DNA of 29,783 nt from IMG/VR virus record IMGVR_UViG_3300049215_000092, positions 1 through 29,783 of that record. One strand, given 5' to 3'. The notes beneath the pieces were generated by a model. That model was not told the origin of the DNA. It searched no databases and saw only the letters and a program-made list of their open reading frames with translations. How positions within the stretch are numbered: position 1 is the stretch's first letter; every line of letters begins with the position of its first letter. Below are positions 1 to 7,213 of this stretch, one piece after another. Made by a program: the position numbers and the translations under genes. The DNA comes from a virus.

Positions 1-62
1 AGCGGAGAGGGGGGGATTCGAACCCCCGGTGAGGTTTGACCCCCACACAGCATTTCCAGTGC
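1..62 (-). tRNA. tRNA-Ser(GGA) 3' fragment; probable phage attachment site (attL/attR core)
   Basis: Read on the minus strand this is the 3' part of a serine tRNA. It has the anticodon loop CTGGAAA (anticodon GGA), the 3' anticodon strand TGCTG, a long variable arm, a T-arm with a GGGGG/CCCCC stem around TTCGAAT, the acceptor strand CCTCTCC and discriminator G; CCA is not encoded. The 5' half is absent: the bases before GCACTGG do not continue the anticodon stem (CAGCA would be needed to pair with TGCTG), and no D-arm or GGAGAGG strand follows to the right. A tRNA cut at the anticodon stem at the end of a phage late operon is the classic residual att copy left after integration into a tRNA gene. 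The intact tRNA should lie at the other prophage end. Non-functional as it stands. Confidence 0.8.
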
Positions 63-219
63 GCCTATTGGTTTAATTGATGTTGAAGCGACTTGGAAAC
101 ACCATGATTCATGGGCCTCGGCGTGATCGAATTGCCGGCGATGCACTGTTGAACAGGTGAAAACAAGCCGCCATACGTAGCGCTTTGCGTAGCGCTCGAT
201 CTCGATTTCAACAAATGAA

Positions 220-252
220 GGCCGCCGCCAGTTGGATGTCCTGGCGGCGGCC
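220..252 (-). terminator. Terminator-like hairpin ending the leftward late operon
   Basis: A perfect 12-bp inverted repeat (220-231 with 241-252, GGCCGCCGCCAG and its complement) encloses a 9-nt loop. On the minus strand it is followed by the T-rich stretch TTCATTTGTTG. It sits about 40 bp after the last late gene (stop at 292) and before the tRNA fragment, where a rho-independent terminator would be expected. The T-run is interrupted, so termination strength is uncertain. The rest of 63-291 holds no gene I can support; a 10-bp direct repeat (CGTAGCGCT core) lies at 175-184 and 187-196. Confidence 0.6.
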
Positions 253-291
253 GGCGCAAAGGGGGTTTGCGACCAATGTCTCAGACTCGAT

Positions 292-558
292 TCACGGTCC
301 GGCGTATTCGCATTCGCCGAGCGTCACATAGCTCGTCGTCATCTTCACGACATGCGACCGGTTGCCTTCTTCGCCGTCCGATTCGATATGCGGGAAAGCC
401 ACGAGCGCGTTGCACGATGAAGCGCCCGGAATGATGCGGAAGATCACGGCTTCGCGCATGGTGTCAGCGAATCCGGAGCCATCGCGCTTTTGCTGGGTCG
501 TTTTGAAGCGGCAGCGATCGCCAACCTTGGCTTCGCTGCCATCCTTGTAATGCGGCAT
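292..558 (-). CDS. Hypothetical small protein (88 aa), start MPHYKDGSEAKVGD
   Basis: This is the last gene of the leftward operon. I place the start at the ATG at 558 because AAGGAAGG lies about 8 nt upstream; the in-frame extension to 630 has no ribosome site. The N-terminus (PHYKDGSEAKVGDRCRFKT) resembles the opening of small beta-barrel, SH3-like proteins in which a 'DGTEAKVGD' turn precedes the first strands, and the rest alternates strand-like segments (AVIFRIIP, NALVAFPHI, KMTTSYVTL). There is no signal peptide, membrane segment or catalytic motif. Two cysteines (SSCNAL, GECEYAGP) are not arranged as a metal site. Function unknown. Its place beside the attachment site is typical of accessory cargo. 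The resemblance to an SH3-like fold is an inference from sequence pattern only. Confidence 0.7.
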   Translation of the reverse strand: MPHYKDGSEAKVGDRCRFKTTQQKRDGSGFADTMREAVIFRIIPGASSCNALVAFPHIESDGEEGNRSHVVKMTTSYVTLGECEYAGP

Positions 559-633
559 CAGTGCTACCTTCCTTGGACTCAGTTGGTTGGAATGACGGCC
601 GTCAATCGGCGCGTCGTTAATGCTATCCAAAGA

Positions 634-1833
634 TCAATGGATCACGCCGAGCAGTTTCAGAAGTTCGGTAACGTCCGCGAAGATCGCGGGCCAGTTCTGA
701 ACAATCCAGTTCAGGAAGTTCTGGATCGTGCCCGGCTGGAGTCGGCCGATCGCGGCGCTCGAATCCGTCAGAGAGGCGGCGTGCGGAGACGCTTCCGCGC
801 GAGCCAGGACCAATTGCGTCAAGGCGCTCAAGGCACGGTGATTGCCAAGCGTCGCCTTGATCTGCGCTTGCTGGTCTGCCGTCAGTCCGCCAGTGGCCAG
901 CTGCTTATTCAGCGCCGGCACGACGACGTGATTCGTGATGAAATGATCGTAAAGCGGATGGTCGCTGAAGATCCCGCGAGCCGCGCGGGCAGTCGCCACG
1001 TCGCCCACGCTCACGACCTCGGCCGCCGGCTGAATGACCGTCGGCGCTGCCTCGGTGTAAGTGAAGAAGCGGCCGCTCAAGCGCGGGGCGAAGCCGCGCC
1101 GGCCGTGGAATCGGTTTCGAATCGCGGCCAACCGAGGGAAGCGAGCAGTAACCGCCGCCTCGACGTATTCCGGATTGGCCGAATACGAATAGCTCACCAC
1201 ATCCGAAGCTTGCTGGCCGTTCGCCTCGGCGCTGATTGACTGCGTGTTCTGACAGCGGCCGGTTGGACAATTGGGACAAAAGCCGCCGGGGCACGGACCG
1301 GGAACCCAGTCGCCGGCATCCAGCGCCGTCATGCCGAGCACGAGCGATTCGAGAAGCTCGTCGCTGACGCTAAGCTCCGGGTGAGCCCGGCGAGCTTCAT
1401 CCTGCGCCTTCAGCCAGGTCTCAATCGCCGAGCGGATCGCGGCCGGGCTCGGCAACGTGGACCATTGCTGCACACGCCAAAGCGTCCCCTCGGAAGTCGG
1501 GCACATCAAGATCGCTCGCGGCGTCTTGTCGCCGCCGAGTTCGTCTTCATGGCAAGTGATCAACTCCGGACGCAGTTTGCCGCAAACCGACTTGCATTGC
1601 AAACCGACCGACACGAACACCGGGCGATGCGACGCCCTCGATTCACCGACCGCCTGCTCGTAGGTCAGGTGTTCGCTGAACGATCGGATCGATGGGCTCG
1701 CTTTGATCTTCGCCAGCTCGAACTGAACCGATACCGACGCCTTGGCTTTCGTCGCGGCATCGTCGGCGCTGGCCGGCAAAAGAAAGATGCCGGCGGCCAG
1801 GGCTGCCAGCGGCAAGAAAAATCGTCCCTTCAT
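634..1833 (-). CDS. Secreted thioredoxin-like protein with Cys-rich segment (399 aa)
   Basis: The protein starts with a clear Sec signal peptide (MKGRFFLPLAALAAGIFLLPASADDA, cleavage near residue 23), so it acts outside the cytoplasm. Residues of about 50-145 look like a thioredoxin fold: LTYEQAVGESRASHRPVFVSVG precedes a Cys motif CKSVC, and WRVQQWSTLPSPAAIRSAIETWL looks like the last strand and helix. The motif is C-x3-C, as in Sco1-like copper/thiol proteins, rather than C-x2-C. A second Cys cluster follows (PCPGGFCPNCPTGRC), then a region without recognisable domains and a hydrophobic C-terminal helix (IQNFLNWIVQNWPAIFADVTELLKLLGVI). GGAG lies 6 nt before the ATG. It is the distal gene of the envelope-directed set 634-4577. 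Possible roles are disulfide exchange or metal binding in the envelope. The fold call is moderate; the function is not established. Confidence 0.75.
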   Translation of the reverse strand: MKGRFFLPLAALAAGIFLLPASADDAATKAKASVSVQFELAKIKASPSIRSFSEHLTYEQAVGESRASHRPVFVSVGLQCKSVCGKLRPELITCHEDELGGDKTPRAILMCPTSEGTLWRVQQWSTLPSPAAIRSAIETWLKAQDEARRAHPELSVSDELLESLVLGMTALDAGDWVPGPCPGGFCPNCPTGRCQNTQSISAEANGQQASDVVSYSYSANPEYVEAAVTARFPRLAAIRNRFHGRRGFAPRLSGRFFTYTEAAPTVIQPAAEVVSVGDVATARAARGIFSDHPLYDHFITNHVVVPALNKQLATGGLTADQQAQIKATLGNHRALSALTQLVLARAEASPHAASLTDSSAAIGRLQPGTIQNFLNWIVQNWPAIFADVTELLKLLGVIH

Positions 1834-1882
1834 GCGTTACTCCATCAGGAAAGAAACCGCTCGAACTTCCATGATCGTCAGA

Positions 1883-2077
1883 TCACGGCTTCCGTCGGAA
1901 GATCACTTCAAAACAGCCGCCGAGGCCGCGATAGTGCGACGCGAAGAATCCCTTGAACCGAGGATGACGATTCTCTTGCTGGCAAATTTTCCGCACCTTT
2001 CCTAAGGTGAAATCCTCGCACGCATAGTAAAACGCGACCTCGCCAGAGTCGTTCGTAAACTGGTCGTCCAGCAACAT
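1883..2077 (-). CDS. Hypothetical small protein (64 aa)
   Basis: A short gene lying just after the papain-like protease (stop at 2087) and before the secreted thioredoxin-like gene. Two in-frame ATGs compete, at 2083 and 2077. I choose 2077 (MLLDDQFTND) because GAGGG ends 6 nt before it, whereas it directly abuts the 2083 codon. The sequence is basic towards the C-terminus (HPRFKGFFASHYRGLGGCFEVIFRRKP) and has two Cys (YACEDF, KICQQE) but no recognisable domain, signal peptide or membrane helix. Tight spacing, a good ribosome site and operon direction support a real gene. The function is unknown. Confidence 0.6.
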   Translation of the reverse strand: MLLDDQFTNDSGEVAFYYACEDFTLGKVRKICQQENRHPRFKGFFASHYRGLGGCFEVIFRRKP

Positions 2078-2086
2078 GTCCATCCC

Positions 2087-3301
2087 TCATGGAGAGAGCG
2101 AGAAGACAGCGAACAAGTTGGCTTGTTGCTGCCGGCGGTTCAGCGTCGGCCAGTCGATCTGCTGAGCCGGGAAGCCGTCGAAGCCCGACAGGGCATAGCA
2201 CTCGCTGCCGCGCTGTTTGCACATCTGATCGACAACGCGAGCATCGACGTAGAAACCGGCGATCGGCGGATTGCCCTTCCCGACCGGGCCGCCGTGAGCC
2301 TTGTCGCCCCATGAATTCAGAATGAACAATCCGGGACGCGAGCCGCCTACCATGCCGATGCCGGCCATGCAATGCGGCCAGACGCCGTTCGGAGCAATGA
2401 AGCCATCCTTGTCGCGTGTGCCGGGGTTGACCTGGTTGCGGCGCGTGCCGGGCTTATTGAAACCGGTGTTCGTTGCCATGATCAGCGTGTAACCCTGCGC
2501 GATCGCTTTGCGGCAATCATCCCAGGAATGCACCTGGCTGATATGTTGCACGACGTGTTTCTTCGCCTCGGATTGCAAGCTCGCCGGAACGCCGCTGTCG
2601 CCCCATTCCTGGACGCGGTGCGGATCAAAGCGAGAAAGGTCGATGCTCGGATATGGCCGCATGAGAAGGTTGCCGTAGTCGCGGGCCGCCTGCGCGACCC
2701 AACTCCCATTGCTGCCGTCCTCACCCTGCAACTGATTGTGACCGATATTGACCCGCGACTCGGCGTAGACCGATTCGACGGCGATCGGCTCCCAATCAGT
2801 CAGCGCCCCCTTGGCTTCCTGCAAGACGGCCGTGAGCGCGTCTTCCGCGTGCTTGGTCCCACAGCCGCAGCAAATGCCGGTGTCCGCCTGGTCGACGTTC
2901 GGATAGGGAGCGCTCGTCTTGGCCGGCCCGGAGTATTTGCTCCACGCCTGGCGGACATAATTCCACATGAACACATCGGTATCGGGAACATCAGCCTGGC
3001 CGGCGGGCGTCGCGGCGAAGCGCGGATATTTCAACGTCGAGACGAATGCCTCGCGAGCCGCTTCGTCCGGCCTCCAGCCCATGCCGTAGCCGCGAGTCGG
3101 CCACTCGGGAACCGGATCGGGAATTGGAATCGGCGCTGGTTGGGGCTGGCCCTTGAAGCCGCCGGCAGCCCAAACGAGCAAGCCGACAAGCGTCGGCAGC
3201 ATCGCCGCGATCACGTGAGTGAACCAAGGCTGCTTGTACCAAGGCAAAGCTGCCGGAGTTGGGGCTGGGATCGGAGTCGGTTGCGGCGTCGGATCGGCCA
3301 T
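2087..3301 (-). CDS. Membrane-anchored papain-like (C1-type) cysteine peptidase (404 aa)
   Basis: An N-terminal Pro-rich stretch (residues 4-20) leads to one hydrophobic helix (about 28-48, THVIAAMLPTLVGLLVWAAG) and another Pro-rich linker, so the rest is probably tethered to a membrane with the C-terminus outside. The C-terminal 260 residues carry a papain-like layout. Q138 lies six residues before C144 (oxyanion Gln and catalytic Cys, as Q19/C25 in papain), H310 is in VWPHCMAG, and N329 is in the signature NSWG. Spacing and order match clan CA family C1, but the Cys motif (TGICCGCG) differs from the usual GSCWAF. GGGAG lies 5 nt before the ATG. It lies between the secreted coiled-coil gene and a small gene. 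Phage peptidases of this kind are unusual; substrates could be envelope proteins of the host or virion proteins. Activity is inferred from motifs. Confidence 0.78.
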   Translation of the reverse strand: MADPTPQPTPIPAPTPAALPWYKQPWFTHVIAAMLPTLVGLLVWAAGGFKGQPQPAPIPIPDPVPEWPTRGYGMGWRPDEAAREAFVSTLKYPRFAATPAGQADVPDTDVFMWNYVRQAWSKYSGPAKTSAPYPNVDQADTGICCGCGTKHAEDALTAVLQEAKGALTDWEPIAVESVYAESRVNIGHNQLQGEDGSNGSWVAQAARDYGNLLMRPYPSIDLSRFDPHRVQEWGDSGVPASLQSEAKKHVVQHISQVHSWDDCRKAIAQGYTLIMATNTGFNKPGTRRNQVNPGTRDKDGFIAPNGVWPHCMAGIGMVGGSRPGLFILNSWGDKAHGGPVGKGNPPIAGFYVDARVVDQMCKQRGSECYALSGFDGFPAQQIDWPTLNRRQQQANLFAVFSLSP

Positions 3302-3343
3302 GAATCTCCCTCACGATTCGAAAACGATTTGGTCTTGGTGTAA

Positions 3344-3937
3344 TTACTTCGAGAGGCCGTCGAGCGCCGAGGCGGCCCGCGAGTAGATGTCGGCAATCTT
3401 CGTCCGGTCATCCTTGGCGCTGGCAATCTCGTCATGCACGCGATCGCGAACGCCCTTGAGCGACTTGGGGCCGAGGTACTGATTGTTGGCGACAATCGCC
3501 GCGATCTCGGCTTTGACGGCCGCCAGCGTCATCGATCCGTCCTTCACATCCTTGGCCGCCGTCTGGTAGAGCGAGGACAGAGCCGCCGCCTGAACCTTTT
3601 TGTTGGCGGCGTCGGCATCGCTGGCGAAGAGCTTGACCAGGTCGCCCGCAAATGGATCGGCTGCCGGAGTCGGAACGGGCGGCGCTGGCGGAGCCGGCGG
3701 GGCCGGCGACGGATCTTCGGGCTTCACGCCGGCAGAGTCCTCGGCCTCTTTGAGCTTTTTATTTTCCGCCTTGATCTGCTCTTGGAGCGCCTTCTCCTTG
3801 GCGTCGAGTTGGGCTTGCTGACCGTGAATCTCATTAAGCGCTTTGATCATGTCGTAAATGGTCGCCGCCGGAGCCGCCGGCTTGGGCGCGGGCGCTGGAT
3901 CGGCCGAAAGAAGCAAGGCAAGAAGAAACAGGCTCAT
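3344..3937 (-). CDS. Secreted or anchored coiled-coil, Ala/Pro-rich protein (197 aa)
   Basis: I start this at the ATG at 3937 (MSLFLLALLLSADPAPAP), with GGAG 5 nt upstream; the in-frame GTG at 3943 is less well placed. The N-terminus is a short hydrophobic segment with an Ala-Asp boundary, consistent with a signal peptide or uncleaved anchor, although it lacks the usual basic residues. Residues of about 28-70 form a charged heptad-like helix (QQAQLDAKEKALQEQIKAENKKLKEAEDS), likely a coiled coil. A Pro/Ala linker (SPAPPAPPAPPVPTPAA) and a second helical region follow. The layout of an envelope anchor, coiled coil and linker is reminiscent of periplasm-spanning spanin-type proteins, but no lipobox is present and I do not claim homology. 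It sits between a multi-pass membrane protein and the papain-like protease. Confidence 0.7.
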   Translation of the reverse strand: MSLFLLALLLSADPAPAPKPAAPAATIYDMIKALNEIHGQQAQLDAKEKALQEQIKAENKKLKEAEDSAGVKPEDPSPAPPAPPAPPVPTPAADPFAGDLVKLFASDADAANKKVQAAALSSLYQTAAKDVKDGSMTLAAVKAEIAAIVANNQYLGPKSLKGVRDRVHDEIASAKDDRTKIADIYSRAASALDGLSK

Positions 3938-3947
3938 GAACACTCCA

Positions 3948-4385
3948 TCAAATGTGTTGAGGAAGAAAACGGTGACCGAGCTCCATCCCCATCACGAACC
4001 CTGCGACCATCAGGGCCGGCGGCGACCCGAGAACGCCAATCATACCGGCGTGAACGTGCGACGTGCCAACGCCTGGCTGAACCAGATTGCGAATCAGCCC
4101 GTAGGCGACGACAAGGAACGGCGGCCCGATGATGCATACGGCGGCGACGATTTCCTCCCGTTCGACGCCCACGCCTCGAACCGGCCAGAACAAATGGCCG
4201 TGCAACGTGCCGAACAGCATCGACATCGACAACGCGAATTGCCAGTAGCGAAGAGACACATTCAGGCATTCGCGCGAGATCGTGGCCTCATTGCCGCCGA
4301 AGACGCCGGCGCAAACGTCGTACACCAGCCCGATCCAAATGGGGCTTCCGAGAATGACAGCGACAGTGGAGACCTTCCAGAACAC
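3948..4385 (-). CDS. Small multi-pass membrane protein (145 aa), holin candidate
   Basis: The protein shows about four hydrophobic segments: residues 5-25 (VSTVAVILGSPIWIGLVYDV), 45-65 (RYWQFALSMSMLFGTLHGHL), 78-100 (IVAAVCIIGPPFLVVAYGLI) and 112-132 (HAGMIGVLGSPPALMVAGFV). A GTG start at 4385 follows GGAGTGG by about 9 nt. Its stop lies 10 bp before the start of the secreted coiled-coil gene. Size, hydrophobicity and position beside envelope-directed genes fit a holin or other phage membrane protein, but there is no recognisable holin family signature and the number of helices needs a topology prediction. I call it only a membrane protein of unknown function. Confidence 0.65.
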   Translation of the reverse strand: MFWKVSTVAVILGSPIWIGLVYDVCAGVFGGNEATISRECLNVSLRYWQFALSMSMLFGTLHGHLFWPVRGVGVEREEIVAAVCIIGPPFLVVAYGLIRNLVQPGVGTSHVHAGMIGVLGSPPALMVAGFVMGMELGHRFLPQHI

Positions 4386-4424
4386 GATCCGCCACTCCGG
4401 AGCAAGTGATCACCGCGTGCTATT

Positions 4425-4577
4425 TCACTTGTCGGTTAAGCGCGATCGTCGAGCACACTTTTCGCATTCAAAAATCCAACGAACTTCACGCGGCCCGCGC
4501 ATCAGCGGGCGCGGCTTGAAATGACGCCTGTGCCAAACGCGGCAAAACAGAAATCCGGCAAACGCGATTAGTCTCAT
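4425..4577 (-). CDS. Small DUF1660-like zinc-ribbon protein (50 aa)
   Basis: This mini-gene begins at an ATG (4577) that overlaps the TGA of the glycosyltransferase gene (ATGA), a translational-coupling arrangement. The product MRLIAFAGFLFCRVWHRRHF...FECEKCARRSR has a Cys and His near the N-terminus (FCRVWHRRH) and a C-x2-C (CEKC) near the C-terminus. This is the layout of small prophage proteins of the DUF1660 type, where 'CRLFGHKW' pairs with a C-terminal CxRC to bind zinc. The match is by pattern only. The longer in-frame reading to 4742 overlaps the glycosyltransferase gene and is rejected. The role is unknown; such proteins are common small cargo in phage genomes. Confidence 0.6.
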   Translation of the reverse strand: MRLIAFAGFLFCRVWHRRHFKPRPLMRGPREVRWIFECEKCARRSRLTDK

Positions 4578-5335
4578 AGCGCCTGTCGAGTGAGCGCGGA
4601 ATAATCCTGCCGCCAGTGCGGACGAAGGATGAATCGCCCGGCCTGGCGAGGCTTCAGCGCCTCGGCTCGCCAGGCCGCTTCGCAATCCGAATTGCCGGAG
4701 AGATGATTCGGGCTGACTCCCCAGCGGTAAATGTACTGCCACTCAGCCGGCGGAATGCCGGCGGGGAAATGCTCGATCTGATGTCGGCAGTCCATCAATT
4801 TCGAGTCCATGATTGCATCCTGGTTTCCGCTCGCCCTCGGATAACCGCCGAAGCGACGCCAGGCGTCGCGCGTGAAGATGCTCGCGTGGTGGCGGACGCC
4901 GACATTATGTTTCCAGACTGGGGCCATGCCGTGCTGAAGGAACCAGACTTGGGGAGGCTTCCAGTAGTCGATCCCATCGCGCATCATGTAGAACGCCTGC
5001 ACTAACCGTTCCGGCAAACTAATGTCGTCGTCCTCCCACGGAACGAGAAGATCGCCGCGTGCCATTGCGACGAGCATGTTGAATTTGTCGCCGAGGCTCG
5101 GCAGCCGATAGGGCAAATTGACAATCCGGATCTGAAAATCAGGTCGCAACCGACCATCGATCACAACCTGGTCGAGAACCAGTTCCTGTGAAGGGCAATC
5201 ATTGAGGATGATCAGCTCGGCGTGCTCCATGCCCATGTACAAATTGGTTTGACGCACGAACGACTCGATCGCTTCCTCAAGCAACCACTGATAATCGGGA
5301 CAGCGGCCATAGGTGGGACAGAGACAGGAGATCAT
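4574..5335 (-). CDS. GT2-like (GT-A fold) glycosyltransferase (253 aa)
   Basis: The start is fixed at 5335: GGAGGTGA lies 7 nt upstream, and the ATG overlaps the TGA of the preceding glycosyltransferase-methyltransferase gene (ATGA). The product opens with a GT-A Rossmann-like strand (MISCLCPTYGR), followed by LIILNDCPSQ, where Asp usually contacts the nucleotide, and the metal-binding type acidic motif EDDD at residues 101-104 (LLVPWEDDDISLPERL). A predicted acceptor-side motif follows (FTRDAWRRFGGYP...NQDAIMDSKLM). The length is right for a minimal GT2 domain with no membrane segment, so it probably works in the cytoplasm on a nucleotide-sugar donor. Placed downstream of a second glycosyltransferase and the Thr-rich protein, it may glycosylate that protein. 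Donor and acceptor are unknown. Confidence 0.85.
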   Translation of the reverse strand: MISCLCPTYGRCPDYQWLLEEAIESFVRQTNLYMGMEHAELIILNDCPSQELVLDQVVIDGRLRPDFQIRIVNLPYRLPSLGDKFNMLVAMARGDLLVPWEDDDISLPERLVQAFYMMRDGIDYWKPPQVWFLQHGMAPVWKHNVGVRHHASIFTRDAWRRFGGYPRASGNQDAIMDSKLMDCRHQIEHFPAGIPPAEWQYIYRWGVSPNHLSGNSDCEAAWRAEALKPRQAGRFILRPHWRQDYSALTRQAL

Positions 5336-7197
5336 GCGGCAATCACCTCCAGCTCGACCTTCCCCCAACGCGGCGGATTGTCGGGGCATTCGCTCGACGC
5401 CCACGATGTTTTCTTGTCGACTGGGCAGCCGCACAGGCCGCACGTATCGTAGAAACGATTCGGGCAGAGCATGCACAGGTCCAGCCGCCCTTTCCACGTC
5501 TCATCATCGACGAGCCGCAGGCCATCCTTGGCGTGTTCGGCAAGCGCCTTGGTGAAGTTCAGAGCCCTGTAAAATGTTCCCGGCGGCTGCTTTTTGTCGC
5601 CGTCGTCGCGGGATAGGACCATCAGGCCGTTATTGTTGAGATCGTGACGAATCACGGTCCATTCGCGATTGGTTTGCAGGAACTGTCGGACTGCCGGCAG
5701 CAGCCCGGCCCCGCCGTCTTCGCCGCGCTCGCCGAAGATCACGGTGTCATGCAGGACAATCCACTTCTTGACCTTCGCGGCCGCGTTGCCGAGCTCGGCC
5801 GCGAGGTGCCCGGCCGTGTGCTTGGTGTCGATAAACAGCATGTCCGTCTCTTCGATCGGCACGGTTTGCGAGTCGCCGATACGGAACTCGAACTCGCAAC
5901 CGCCCTGCTTCTGTTTGAGAGCAGCCGCCTCGGCGGTCGCATTGAGGTCGTAACTGATCAGCCGCTTGGGTTGGCCGGCCAACAAAGCGACGGTCGAGAC
6001 GCCGCGACGAACGCCGAACTCGGTGACGTGATCACACTTGCTGGCCAACTCGCGAAGCGTCGGCACGTGCTCATTGATGTCGCCGGGCGTCTTGGCCGCC
6101 TGCTCGTACCACTGATCCAGAGAAAGCGAGTTCGCGGCAGCGCCGCCGCATGAGCCGCAGCCCTTCGGGGCCGGCGGACTCTCCGGCGGCGGGTCGCTCG
6201 CAATCAGAAACTTCCATTCGTCTTCGGTTAGGGGCGGCGGGTTGGCTTGCCGATTGCTTGGATCGATAACCCAAGCTTTGTTTTTTTCATCGTAAGTGGT
6301 TTTGTCCGGACGAAGAATATATCCCCGCGTCGGCGTCCCATCTTCATTCAGCCCCTCGACGAAATGCCGATGCACGCGATCGAGCGGCAAGCCAAGCTCG
6401 CGATGGCCGATGACATAATTGCGAACCTTGTTCCAGAGCGTCAGCGGATACTTGACGCCGTCCGGGCGGCCGAAGCGATGCACCCAACGGAATGCCGGCA
6501 AACAGAGATTGCGACCGCCGGCCCGGCGAATCTTCTCGTGGACGTACAACTCCTCGCCGCCGAAGCCGCGGAAGTTCGGATTGAACCCTGGCCAGGCCGC
6601 CTTGCGCACGGCGAAGGCCCCGAGCCCGCAGCCAGGAATTTCGAATGCGGTCGTATCAAGATGAGGCGAACGAGTTGTCCAAATCGTTTGGCCCGGTTCC
6701 AGCTTTGGGGGCGGATAGGTAACGATGTGATTGCCTCGTGAATCAGTGGCCCAGATGCCCCACATCTCGCCACGCCATACGTCCGCGAAGTGGGTCGCAT
6801 ATTGCTTCAAATCGTCGTAGAGCAGTGGCCCGCTCACGAGATCCTTGCTCTTGGGGTTCGCTTCGAAGAAGCTCCTTACTGCATCGATCGCTCCAGGCGG
6901 GAACAAGACGTGCGGATCAAAGCAAATCACGATCTCATTTTTGGCCTCGGCAATCGCTCGATCGCGCGGGACCGCCGTCCCGACCGGTGAGGCCAGCGGA
7001 ATGTATCTGGCCACATCCTTCATCCAGCTGACGACGTTCATTGAGTCGCGGCCGTGCAGGCTGGCGGGGTTGTTATCGACGACGACGATCTCGTCGCCGT
7101 CCTGGAAGTCGTGGAGCCGGATCGATTGGAGCGTCGGCCAGAGTCCGTAGAAATCGTCGAACACTGCACAGACGAAACTGATATTTCGCGCTGACAT
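5332..7197 (-). CDS. Glycosyltransferase-methyltransferase fusion with C-terminal Cys cluster (621 aa)
   Basis: The start at 7197 (MSARNISFVCAVFDDF) has AAGGGGA 8 nt upstream; the upstream extension overlaps the preceding gene. Residues 5-300 are GT2-like: a first strand SFVCAVF, EIVVVDNNP near 37-44, ICFDPH at 91-96 in the DxD place, a GGEELYVHEKIRRAGG block and KVRNYVIGHRELGLP. After a Pro-rich linker with a CGSCGG motif, residues 375-535 look like a class I SAM-dependent methyltransferase of the Methyltransf_24 type: TEFGVRRGVST (motif I), SYDLN with D417, FIDTKH with D457 and VLHDT. The tail (575-604) has six Cys in CMLC...CGLCGC...C, a zinc-ribbon tail seen at the ends of some phage proteins (DUF6171-like). 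The three-part fusion suggests sugar transfer and methylation of the same acceptor. The acceptor is not known. Confidence 0.85.
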   Translation of the reverse strand: MSARNISFVCAVFDDFYGLWPTLQSIRLHDFQDGDEIVVVDNNPASLHGRDSMNVVSWMKDVARYIPLASPVGTAVPRDRAIAEAKNEIVICFDPHVLFPPGAIDAVRSFFEANPKSKDLVSGPLLYDDLKQYATHFADVWRGEMWGIWATDSRGNHIVTYPPPKLEPGQTIWTTRSPHLDTTAFEIPGCGLGAFAVRKAAWPGFNPNFRGFGGEELYVHEKIRRAGGRNLCLPAFRWVHRFGRPDGVKYPLTLWNKVRNYVIGHRELGLPLDRVHRHFVEGLNEDGTPTRGYILRPDKTTYDEKNKAWVIDPSNRQANPPPLTEDEWKFLIASDPPPESPPAPKGCGSCGGAAANSLSLDQWYEQAAKTPGDINEHVPTLRELASKCDHVTEFGVRRGVSTVALLAGQPKRLISYDLNATAEAAALKQKQGGCEFEFRIGDSQTVPIEETDMLFIDTKHTAGHLAAELGNAAAKVKKWIVLHDTVIFGERGEDGGAGLLPAVRQFLQTNREWTVIRHDLNNNGLMVLSRDDGDKKQPPGTFYRALNFTKALAEHAKDGLRLVDDETWKGRLDLCMLCPNRFYDTCGLCGCPVDKKTSWASSECPDNPPRWGKVELEVIAA

Positions 7198-7213
7198 TCG
7201 GAAAATCCCCTTA

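Noticed and set aside
1-90. A complete tRNA-Ser at the left edge
   Set aside because: No acceptor 5' strand or D-arm is found upstream of the anticodon arm and the anticodon stem is broken, so only a 3' fragment is present.
65-259. A 64-codon minus-strand frame near the left edge
   Set aside because: It spans the terminator-like hairpin and runs to the tRNA fragment, with no ribosome site and no domain-like sequence.
4425-4742. Longer 105-codon reading of the zinc-ribbon mini-gene
   Set aside because: The upstream part overlaps the glycosyltransferase gene out of frame; the ATGA-coupled start at 4577 is better.
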